A stretch of DNA of 64,000 nt from Lamellibrachia satsuma. Taxonomy: Eukaryota; Annelida; Polychaeta; Sabellida; Siboglinidae. Positions 47,551-58,029 of this stretch are shown in pieces (positions within the stretch are counted from its first letter, which is position 1; the number at the start of each line of letters is the position of its first letter). The notes under the pieces were generated by a model. It was not told the origin of the DNA, did no database searches, and saw only the letters and a list, made by a program, of their open reading frames with translations. The translations under genes and the position numbers were made by a program. The stretch is taken from the NCBI GenBank assembly GCA_033239005.1, contig BSQZ01000103.1, positions 124,001 to 188,000 on the forward strand, in the 5' to 3' direction.

Positions 47551-48740
47551 GGATCATTCTGATCCAGCAGAAGTGAAAAAGCTGAAAGCAAGAGATCGCC
47601 AAAGTAAACGGAGAGAGAAGTTAAAAGAGAAGTCAGAAAAACTTGAGGAAATTCGAAAGAAGGATGCCACACAACACTGAAAGAACCGGGATGCTAAGCG
47701 ATTAACTATGACGGAGAGGGAAAAGAGGAAACGTCAAAGAGTTGAAAGACTGAGGCAGCAAAAGTGTAGAAAGATTAAAACTTAAAGGATGGGAAGGACA
47801 GTCAGATCGAGAAGAGCAAAGAAACAAGTGAAACTGATGAAGCCTGCTGAAAGAAGAGAATATGAGAAGCAGAAGAAGGCCTATGCTAGAAAACAATTGA
47901 CGGGTCAGAATATCGTAGATTAAAGGGAAAAGATTGTGATAGGAAAACAGCAAAGCATGGCAGAAGAAGACACTGTTTCTGATTAAGGTGACGGAATAAT
48001 GTCAGAAGATGCAGATGAAGAAAAAGAAGGTCCCCAAACACTGAATGCCAGGTAGCTCAGCTATTACTACCGTAAAAAGCTACTAGAAAGGATGCTACAA
48101 CATACAGCGCAATGCAGAAACACTTCAGTCTATTATCCTCTCTCTCTACTACACCTACCTCCAGAAAAGCATACAAGAAACGTGGGATTATGGTTAAAAA
48201 AAAGTGCAAACACCAAACGTAGTTTAATGCCAGAATTTAAAGTGATGGTCATGGACATGGATGTTGGCAGAAAAATATCAGCAAATCATGCCCTCAGGAT
48301 CAAAAGAAAATACAAGAATAGCTCCAAAATGGCTAAGACACTGGTTGTTTCTAGAGGCAAAATGTACAGAGATATTAGCATGCTCTCTGGGACTGCCAAA
48401 TTTAGAAAAGGCAGGGTTTCACCACTATGGATGAATCGAATCCAGGATTTCTTCTTCAGAAGCTGTTCCAGGGAAAATATTGTCAGCTGCTTTCAAACAA
48501 CACAAGGCAAAGTATTTTCTGAGCATGACAGTTGAAGATGCATACAAAATCTTGCGAGATGAAAATCCAGCCTTCCCTTACAAATTCACAATATTAAAGA
48601 AATTCCGTCTGCAAAATGTGAGGATCCCAATGTCCATGGATCGTATTCAGTGCGCCTGCCCCAAGCACACAAATGTTGAAAGGAAGATAGCTGCTTTGAA
48701 TGTCATCATGAGAATATTGGTAATACCAATTTACGTGTAG
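47551..48740 (+). pseudogene. Decayed transposon protein gene, probably related to the DUF7869-like family
   Basis: ATG at 47,551 opens a Lys/Arg/Glu-rich coiled segment (MDHSDPAEVKKLKARDRQSK) that soon hits a stop, and continues in pieces (TMTEREKRKRQRVERLRQQK). Later pieces: VSRGKMYRDISMLSGTAKF and NRIQDFFF (48,330-48,460), then AAFKQHKAKYFLSMTVEDAY, NPAFPYKFTILKKFR and RIQCACPKHTNVERKIAALN (48,485-48,700). Fish and invertebrate proteins of similar plan have a C-x-C-x2-H segment before their DUF7869-like core; here the core itself is not seen. Many frame breaks. Confidence 0.6.
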
Positions 48741-48893
48741 TCAGATTTCTAGGTATTACTATGTTAATCAAAGTAATCTTCTGTATAATATTTTGTGAAA
48801 AAAAGTTATTTTAATCATGTAAACTAACAGCCCAACCAAGTATAGAGACAGTTTGAAAATAAAGATTCGTTTGATTTACCTTGTCATTTAAAA

Positions 48894-49263
48894 GTCGCGT
48901 CTGTCACAATTAATGTCGCAACTGTCACACAGGGGTTTTTATCCTGTAGAATGGAATCTATGAAAATAGATGCCCCATGAGAGGTATGCTGAGTGAGGTG
49001 TGAGGTGTAGGACATAACCAAGCAATTAATTTATTTCTCTGTTCAAAAAATAATGTTGGGTGATACTTTTCCAACTGGATTTTCAAAAGGGACACAATTT
49101 TGTACTGTCAGCACTATCATTCGATAGTTTTGATGGAAAACCTAACATTTCTATTTTGTCTTATCACCACCATCATAATACACATCTACAAGCAAAAAAA
49201 AAAGAATTATCATTGTGGAAACTTTTGCAGGACACATAAATTTATAGGTGTGACAGACGCGAC
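48894..49263. repeat. Inverted repeat pair of 14 bp
   Basis: GTCGCGTCTGTCAC at 48,894-48,907 and its exact reverse complement GTGACAGACGCGAC at 49,250-49,263. Could be ends of a small element of about 370 bp, or the 3' end of the decayed transposon to the left. Confidence 0.5.
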
Positions 49264-49556
49264 ACAGACATGCGAATGGTCTATTTCATCATCCTATAAT
49301 TTTATAATAAAAACAAGGCAGTAAGTTATCATCTACTTATCACCTTGGTACACTTTCAACCTCATATTATAACATTATTTTGGAAAGAAATTATTTTAGG
49401 AAAGAAAATTATCAACTTCTAATTTTTACACAACTGTTCCATTTTTCTTTCTGACTTCGCTCTTATACACTTATGACGAGGAAGACGTAGAAACTAGTGT
49501 GTGAGGTCCATTCGCCACAACAGTGGCGCCACACGGTGGACGGCGAACCAGATACT

Positions 49557-49568
49557 TGCGCATGCGCA
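49557..49568. promoter_or_regulatory. Perfect NRF1-type palindrome TGCGCATGCGCA
   Basis: The 12-bp palindrome lies in a local GC/CpG-rich patch (49,500-49,620) within AT-rich DNA. NRF1 sites of this form mark TATA-less promoters in animals. It may be the promoter of a gene to the right (candidate exon at 51,848) or to the left. Confidence 0.45.
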
Positions 49569-50421
49569 CTGTGCCGACGGAGCTGTCAAAACAAGAGGCT
49601 ATCAAAACAATGGTAAATTTATGGACTAAAATGACAACTAAGTAGCAGTTCAGACATGTTTTCCTTATATGGATGATAACAAATTACTCGACTGAGGTGT
49701 GCCTGTGATGCGCGAGGTATGTGTAATTAGTTCGTTGCTCATACTAGCAATGAGCTATGAATGAATGTAAATTTTAATAATGTTGGGCGATAATGTGGCA
49801 GTCCAATTGGCCGGGTACCAAAGAATGGGCAGTCCAATGGCAATGATGCAGCTATTACTTGACCAGACGGTCGGACCAGGTTTTTATTTACCAGTGTGTT
49901 TGTTTATTTTTGACACTTGTCCTGTTCTGCACTATAAATAAAAGGTACATTTCTGAACTTTGATAATTTGTCTTGCCTGGCTTTGCCTTGGCTTTGCTTT
50001 GCCTTTGCTTTGAGAGTCGAGACATTTGGATCTAGTTTAAAGTAAAGGTAAGTTCTTATATAGCAATGTATCTGGTCGTTCAGAACATTCAAAGTGCTTC
50101 AGTTTACATTTCACCCCCTGGCAGACTTAACTTCTCTGGAAAAGATTCAGCAACAATTTGCAATTACTACACAAATTTTATGTTATTTTATTTTTAATCT
50201 GCACTACTCTACCAAAAAATTAATTTTTAAAATATAGAAAATATTTTGTCTAGAGCTGTATTCGCTAGTAGATTGAGTAGCGAAGTATACATGACATGCA
50301 AACAAACCCTATCTGCATTTTACATGTGAGCCCATCTAATTAGAATTTTGGCATGATATTTGTCTAGGAGATTTTCAGTTGATATCTTTGAACTAAGCAG
50401 CCAGTTTAGGAATTGTCATGT

Positions 50422-50423
<2 letters not shown>

Positions 50424-50476
<53 letters not shown>
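50424..50476. repeat. (AT)n microsatellite, about 52 bp
   Basis: Pure AT dinucleotides. Flanking sequence from 49,620 to 51,690 is otherwise without a confident feature. Confidence 0.97.
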
Positions 50477-50478
<2 letters not shown>

Positions 50479-51699
50479 AATGTAATATCAACCTCTATAT
50501 CTACCTGTCTCCTTTGATGCAGTGATTATGTTAATAGTATTTCAAAATAATATTTGTATTAGTGATCATGACATGATTGGGATTTCTTGCACATGTGCTG
50601 GAAGTTGACCCATAAAATTGACCCAACGTGTTATTCTTAGCAAACCATTGTCTACATCAAACCACATGTATAATGTTATGGTGAACTAGTTAGCTAACAT
50701 TACATTATGAAACTTTTGTGATCACCAATTTTGAAAGAATGATCTAGTATTAGCAGAATGCAACCAGTATGTTAAAGCTCTCCTCAGTTCAGTTTTTACA
50801 CTTGTCTAATTTTAGATTAATTTCACACAAAAATCAACCGATCTATATCAACTATTACATACCAGCCTGTTTGTACCAATGTGTAATTTTTTATTTTAGT
50901 TTCAGTGAAATCGCCAACGATTTGTCGGACAAACTATTAAATTATTTTTACTGGATCCTGTCAAATTTCGGTCGAAAAAGGGCAAATGTGGTCAGTGCTG
51001 TTTGCTATAGCATGAGGGGATGATAAAGCTATTCACACTTTCTCAAGTTACCCGATTGAATGATCAAAGTCAATTCTTAAGATGATTTTTTTTAAATGCG
51101 CACTCTTTTATTAAACCGACTGTTACTTAAATTATTTACACACTAAAGATTTGAACATCAACAAACCTAATCCATAATGGGCTAAATCATAATTGTATTT
51201 CAGTGATTTGGCAATATCGTGAATGATTATCCATGATGTTCCTTGTTACTGTTAGAGGTGTATCTTATGGGTGACTTGTACATATTTGGCTAACTGGCAA
51301 GACATAAGTAGTGTTTTTATTACTTCCCACCTTTTCGCCAAAGTTCTATACATTTTGCTTTCCACTTTGTGCATGCGGACATACACACGATTTTTAATGT
51401 CTTTTCTAAAAGATACAAGCATAGTGGGGTGAATAGTAACTGACAGTAACTTATTTTATTTATATATGTATTTCTATTTTTTTTCAAAGTTGGTAATTCG
51501 GTATACCAAAGAAGACTTGATGGTAACTGACTACCAGGTATATATATATTCTGCTGTTGCAAATTTGCAAAATGAATTTGACTTGAATTGAATAAAAATG
51601 ACTTTAATTGAATTTGAATTATCCTTTTTTAACAGTAAATTGAATTGAATTTGAATTGATCACTTGTTACATATGTGTGAATTGACCCCAGGTCTGGTG

Positions 51700-51835
51700 A
51701 TCCATAATCAGCTGTCAGTAACCCACAATCAGCTGTCAGTAAACCAGAATTAACTGTCAGCAATTAGCTCTCAGTAACCCATAATCAGCTATCAGTAACT
51801 CAGAATTAGCTGTCAGTAATTTCATTCTGTATCGC
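51700..51835. repeat. Degenerate tandem repeat of about 20 bp
   Basis: About six copies of a unit like AATCAGCTGTCAGTAACCCA. It ends just before the candidate exon at 51,848. Confidence 0.85.
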
Positions 51836-51847
51836 ATGGTTTGCTAG

Positions 51848-51982
51848 GCCAGTGAGTTGCTACCCTAACCTGGATGCTGCTTTGACTACCCCAGAGGGCA
51901 GGGTTGAGAAACTTGAGTGTCTCTTATCACAGTGTAGTGCAGCTGTAGTAGACTTATCTCCAGTTACCCTGGAGAAAGTGAG
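51848..51982 (+). CDS. Candidate exon of an unidentified gene
   Basis: Acceptor TTTGCTAG and strong donor GTAAGG enclose 135 nt open in one frame from its second base: PVSCYPNLDAALTTPEGRVE then KLECLLSQCSAAVVDLSPVT and LEKV. Both phases are 2, so the length is a multiple of 3. I do not recognise the protein; the sequence resembles an amphipathic helical segment. A possible next exon lies at 57,113. Confidence 0.4.
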
Positions 51983-52142
51983 GTAAGGCAAAGTTTTTGT
52001 AGGATCTGATTACACCAGACTCTCCATCATGAATCACACTTAATTGCAATAGAGTGCAAAGTGAAATGTTGATAACAAAATGTTGTAAACCCATTCACAC
52101 TGCTTTGAAATGTGTAAACAAACATGGATGGGAACACACATG

Positions 52143-52325
<183 letters not shown>

Positions 52326-52329
52326 GTTC

Positions 52330-55300
52330 CAACCTTGTTGGGTGAATACAGTTACTCCTTCACAAATAAAATTACTAAAATCAGCTAGCTTGCAAATTTG
52401 TAGGCACTACTATCAGAAGTTTAATTGTGGTCATACCCCAGAAGCATAACTGTGGTCTGACCCCTGTACAAAATGAATGAAATTACAATGCAGTGGAAGT
52501 GTGGTATGAGCATGTGCAGTGGAGGCTGCCAACAGATGAGCTCCATTGGTCTGCATGTACTGGCTTGTGTGATCTGGCATCAGCTTGCAGCAGGGCAGTG
52601 TGAGTCACTGTGTCTGCTAGCACTGGTCTGGACAATATTATTGCTCTTTTGGTGTTTACATTAATATGGGTTACATCAGGGATCTGTGATGTTTCCCTGG
52701 GACTAGTCCACCACTGGGATGTTTCTGAGATAACCTCCTGAGGACCAGAATATTGCTAGAGGTGAGTGACATGTGACATATCTGTGTCAGGTTGACATGC
52801 ATCTGTATAATATATAATTTTATGATGTTGTCTGGACTCTGTAAAAAAAGGTAAACAGTTGCCTTAGTGGCTGTGTTTTGAAACAGCTGTCAGGTTTTCT
52901 GTTCGGACAGTGAAACAATGGGCCTTGGTTTCCCCACATGGTCTTGCCAGTTATTGTAGATGCAGCCTGCATGGGTAGAAATCAATACTTCTTCTAGTAC
53001 AGTGGGGCTGTGCACATGAATGATGTCTGTGGACAAACAATGTGTGTGGAGCCTTGTGGGAACTGCTGCTTAATACCAGCGACTAGATGCTTCAGTGGCT
53101 GGAAGCAGTGACACATAGATCTATGCAATCTTGTTTTTGTCTGGCCTAGTTATGATGCCCATGAACAGATATAAAGAGTCCCCGGTTGTCAGTTCTCGGT
53201 CTGGGTCTGGTGGTGAATGTATACATTTTGTTAAGCCACAGCTCTGAGGAATAGTAAAGTTGTGCTACCGGTCAGGCCTGTCATGTCATATGCAATACAG
53301 ATTTTGGGGATTTTCAGGGATATACACCCATATTCGTTTTTGTTTTGAATGGAAAAATCATTATAAAGTACATCATTTCTTGTGTTCATCAAACAAGTAT
53401 ATGTATATTATGGCAAACTTATAGTGGTCGAAGCATAAATACTTTGATGTTAGGCAGATTTCCGAAAAAAATCTAGCAGATTTTGTTTGATTCATAGCCT
53501 CATTCATTGATAACACTTGGTCAGGATAGGAATGCTGCAGGCCGATTAACCAGTGAAAATGGTGTATGGCTTTGTCCAGAATTTCAAGTCAAAAATACAG
53601 ATTTCAAACAAATGTGGCAGCGTATTTTATAATAAGATTACCTACATGTATCTTCCTGTCACTTTTACAAGGCATTCTGCAGCTAGTGGCCTTGTTAGGT
53701 TACTGATAACTCACAGTGGATGGCGGACAACTAGACACCCTGCCCTGACTATGGGTGATATTCTCATATTTGATAGGTCTTTATTTCTCAAGTTGTCGTT
53801 CGAAATAAGATCACTGTGATCACACAGTCTTAGGGACTGTGCAGGAAACACACTTTCTTAATTTATGTTTTATCATTTTTTTTTGCTGTAAAAATTACAT
53901 TAATTAGATAAAATTGCATAATATACTCTGATAAAAGACAATTATTCATTATTTTAATCAGAATTTGGGACCAAAATTTATTTTCAGTTAAATCAAATCA
54001 TGTGATTCATCAAAGTTGATTAAGAATATGATTATATGGTTTTCAAGTGAATACATAATCAATATCCAGTTATCGCAGAATCAGCTGTTGTTGCTTAACC
54101 TATCACTGTGTGACAGGCATTCCATCTGAAGTAGCCACTTGCATCATCTCCTCCTGTCATTGCTATGGCTCTTGATGCTTCATTGATTTTTCTAGTGGAA
54201 ATTCTACACCTCTTCCTTTCCATTGGTGTGTGTCAAATACTATAAATAAACCTACATGATGTCATGTTATGGTCTGTAGATATCCAGCTCTGAGTTATAT
54301 TGGCTCAGAACTGGAGAAGCAGAGACATACAATAAACAATTGGACAGCTGTTGGATTTGGATATGGACATAATAATATGAAAAACACGCTGGACACAAAA
54401 GCCAAAGCAACAATGACATTTTTGGGATATAAAATTAAAGAGTCTAGTGGAGAAATTGAGAAAAATATATTAAGATATTAAAAGTGGAAGAAAGTGCAAA
54501 ATGGAGAGAAACCCAGGGCACAGACTTAAGAAGCTTCAAGGTGCTATAGTTAAACATAAAATTAAACTCTCAACTAGCATGCATCTCAACTAGCATGCGT
54601 CCTGGCATTAGTGGATGGTCTTATGTAATGTTGTGCAAATAAACGTGTTAGCAGTCAGGTATGTCCACAGTCACTCAGGTATGTCAGCAGGAAGTTTGAT
54701 TGCTGCAGTTGCTTTTAGCAGGTGCCTAGCTGAGAGATAACAGCCATATGCTAGTCATGTCTACTGACAGCAAGCTTCCCTGCAGGATTCTGAGAGCCAA
54801 TTCTCACTGCTTCAAGGGTGGTTGGCAGTAGGGGCATCCCTTGGAGTTTTGGTATTTGCTTTGATGTCAGCTACTTGCTGAAGGAAATCATTTTGAATAT
54901 GTTAAGAGGCTGATATGGTTGTGGCATGTAGTAGTAATTAGTGCGTGAAAAGAGAAAACGTAAGATGGAAACGTTTGCTATCAATCAGTCAATCAATCAT
55001 TCATTCAATGAATCAATCAATCATTAACCTTCAAAGGCTATCTGGTCAGTGGTTTTCTTCCTGGATTCATTCCTTAATCATAATTTAAAACCAATTCATG
55101 TACCAAGAATAATGGAAAATGCTATTGCTCAGTTAGGCCAATGCACATCCAGTAATTTCCCATGAGAAGAAAAAAGTAACCACCCTGTAAACCTATAGAC
55201 TACTTCATCTCACTTTCCCTTGTCATGGTTTCCTTGACAGATCCCATCAGTTTGCACCCCATTGCAATGAAACCCAAACTGTCTGCCAGCCTGCTGGTTC

Positions 55301-55400
55301 TAGCCTATTTATAATTTTTTTATTATTATGACAACCCAGCAAGCTGCAGAACTTATGAACCTGGTTTAAATTTCATGGTCAGATAAGCATACTAAATGCC
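52330..55400. other. Non-coding stretch, few features
   Basis: No confident gene. It contains a reverse-strand family Y repeat copy at 53,470-53,560 and a short (ATCA)n-type tract at 54,985-55,025. The remainder looks unique. Confidence 0.5.
53470..53560 (-). repeat. Interspersed repeat family Y copy (reverse)
   Basis: Reverse complement reads TTAATCGGCCTGCAGCATTC then CTATCCTGACCAAGTG and ATGAGGCTATGAATC, matching 6,200-6,280. Confidence 0.55.
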
Positions 55401-55404
55401 TTAT

Positions 55405-55640
55405 GAGTTATGACTGTGGGTTGCAGTTACAGGGCTGGACTGTCAATAGAGTGTTGGCTGTGTGTTTGAAAACTTGGGCAATTTCGTTCACCCCACTTTC
55501 CTGTGTCTTTCAGAAGAGACACCATCAGCCTCTAGTCCTACCTGGCTTCTGTGCTAGGGGTAGTAAAAGATCCCACACAGGGTTAAATGTGCAACCTGCT
55601 GTGGATTCCATCTCTCAACTACATTAGTCTTGGCAGTGGT
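55405..55640 (+). mobile_element. Degenerate tRNA-derived SINE
   Basis: GGTTGCAG, ACTTGGGCAATTTCGTTCAC and CCCACTTTCCTGTGTCTTTC match the body of the SINEs at 33,985 and 21,683; GGTAGTAAAAGATCCCACAC matches the SINE part at 23,870. The promoter boxes are decayed. Confidence 0.65.
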
Positions 55641-55790
55641 CTGACTGTCTCCATAACGTGGCTCAGTCAATTCTGCTAATTATCTGGCATGAATAAGTTA
55701 TGACTGGGTGCTTTTGCCTGTCAAAAACGTGTCCAGTCTGCTGGAAGTCTGATGCTGATGAGGAAGTGGCCTCATTGCCTGTTGCTTACA

Positions 55791-55842
55791 TTTGTTGTTG
55801 CTGTTGTTGTTGTTGTTGTTGTTGTTGCTGTTGTTGTTGTTG
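55791..55842. repeat. (GTT)n microsatellite
   Basis: About 17 GTT triplets with two GCT interruptions. Confidence 0.95.
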
Positions 55843-55949
55843 ATCTGAGAAATGGCCCTGTTATTTATGAGTGTATGACCACTTGTGCATATGGCATTTC
55901 TGATTGGTGGAAATTAAAACCTCATGTCCGGAAACATTTCTGTATATGA

Positions 55950-57110
55950 ATCAAGTGGTAGTAATGTTGGTGTGGTCAGGGATGACCTCAAAACATGTAT
56001 GACACTACACGGAACTGTCATTTTACCCCAGATCTCTCTCCCTTACACTACATGGAACTTTATGGCCATTGCAGAATATTGCATGTGTCACTAAATGGCA
56101 TCTTCTTAGCTACAGAATTAATATAGTACTCCAGCTTTGGATACAGTTTCCCCATTCTCCCCTGAGGTTTGCTATCAGGAAGTAATGTTACCAGGGCTGC
56201 TTTTAGAGACCCTGAAAGCAACCAGCTTGTAAGACTTATATCCCCTGAATGTAGCCTTCAGCACATCTTTGAACAAGGGTGTTACCCAGTCTGTTGGGTA
56301 CAGGTTTCTTTCATTACCACCACTTCCTGTGAAGGAACATCAAATGTCCCCAACTTCCTGTAGAGGAGGTTCAATATATCATATGTCCTGCTGCACATTT
56401 TTGTCATGATTGTAGCCTGTATGCTTAATTGCGCATTCATGGTATTTGCATTAAAATTTAAATGTTGCAGCAGCAGTTCCAAGAAATAGCACTGAAGGTT
56501 TATTTCAGAGTTTTCCTTCTCTAGAGTTAGTGAGTCCATGACAGGTTTTTTCCATTTCCCTAGGTGCAGGATCCCCTTGACTAGAGGTCCAACACTACCA
56601 CATGACCACTGCACCCCACACGACCAACACATACATTGTACAAGAAAATATTGAGATGACCAGTCGAACTACAAACTCTGCCAATGTAACCACAGCTGTC
56701 AAGTCCAGTCAACTAATTCAATGACATTATCTAATCAACCCAAATTAATACCCCCAGTGGACTGCTTACTGATCTAGAATTACCCCATCTGGTGTTTTAA
56801 CAGAGGACAGGAAACATTTAATTATGCACACACATCTCACAGGGTTCCTAGCCACCCCAATGCCCCACCCCCAGAGGGTAGCCCTCCTGAATTGAAAGGA
56901 TTTGAGATGGATTCCAAATTAGTGGTAGTGACCTTGAGGGAACATGGAGAAATCTGTACGGGAGATTTCCTTTTATTTTGGTGCATTACTGTGGTAGACG
57001 CATATGTAGTGGGCGTCTGAAAATGTTGAAATGTTGTATTCTTGTGTATTTCACACATTATTTTTATTAAAAATTTGCTTCATATGTAAATTAACTATTT
57101 CCTGTTTTCC
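55950..57110. other. No feature recognised
   Basis: Mostly unique sequence. Open frames on both strands are short and lack splice or domain support. Confidence 0.5.
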
Positions 57111-57112
57111 AG

Positions 57113-57188
57113 GACTGCCACTGTCCTCAGCATGTTGAGGCTACGTGGAATATGGGAAGAAGCGGTTCACAGCAGGCTGCACCTTTAG
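57113..57188 (+). CDS. Weak candidate exon, possibly following 51,848-51,982
   Basis: Acceptor CTGTTTTCCAG with a good pyrimidine tract and a GTACCC donor-like end. In the phase left by the exon at 51,848 it reads TATVLSMLRLRGIWEEAVHS then RLHL and TAG; another frame is also open. Low confidence. Confidence 0.25.
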
Positions 57189-57684
57189 GTACCCCACATT
57201 TACCCTGTGTGTGGTGTATTTTATCGCTCCTGGAATAAACACCAGGTAGAAGGGACAAAATGCTTTTAGTGCCCCATTATTTAGTAGTCTACCTTATCAG
57301 CAGGGATGCAGCTTCCTATCTCTAGGTAGAGCTGCGGTGTAGGCTGAGGCTGATTCTCAGACAGGGCAGTGTTTGGAGACCACCAGTGTTTGGGTTGAAA
57401 GTTCCCTTGGTGTTGGTAACATCTGGGCTGACTGCACTGTTGCTGGTCAGATTTTAATGGTCAGTAGCTGGACAGAAGTTCAACCTTATCTCAGGAGGCA
57501 TCAACTGAAAATACAGGCATAGGTCAGTGGTTGTATAACAACTGCAAGGGAAATGTTGCCCTTCATTGGTTAAGTCTGCAGTTTGGCATGTAAACCAGCT
57601 TGTGGAAAACCTGACCATCTTCCTAGTTCTATCATGCCAGTTACCTAGTCACTTAACCAAGCACCTACTTCATTCAGTGTTCAG

Positions 57685-57728
57685 ATTGTGACAGAGAGAG
57701 CGAGCGGGAGAGAGCGGGAGAGAGGTTT
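57685..57728. repeat. (GA)n-rich simple sequence
   Basis: GAGAGAGCGAGCGGGAGAGA-type purine run. Confidence 0.9.
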
Positions 57729-57834
57729 GATGTGTAAGGATAATTCTCCAGGTCCAACTGCATCAAATGATTCAATGGTCGATGACACAGTCAGTTTCAT
57801 AATATTTGAACTTTTTCCATCTCTGTGGAAACAT

Positions 57835-57925
57835 AGTGCGCAGTAATGTAGTGGTTAGAATATTGTACTCTCAGTCACTCCACATTGCTTCAGTTTACTC
57901 TGCTGTACTCAAGTCTCAAGTGGTT
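57835..57925 (+). mobile_element. Heavily decayed SINE remnant
   Basis: GTAGTGGTTAGAATATTGTA resembles the A-box region at 33,990, and TCAGTTTACTCTGCTGTA resembles the body at 34,105; the B-box region is deleted. Confidence 0.45.
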
Positions 57926-58029
57926 ATACTCCAAACAGCCCAAACTTGGGCTAATGCACGAGTTTGTGGTGGACTGTGCGCATACGCTGTGGGTGGTACA
58001 TACAACTAATTAAAAGACTAGTATCTTTA

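Noticed and set aside
50769..51023. 84-codon open frame with an acceptor-like TTTTAG
   Set aside because: No donor, low-complexity AT-rich codons and resemblance to non-coding repeats.
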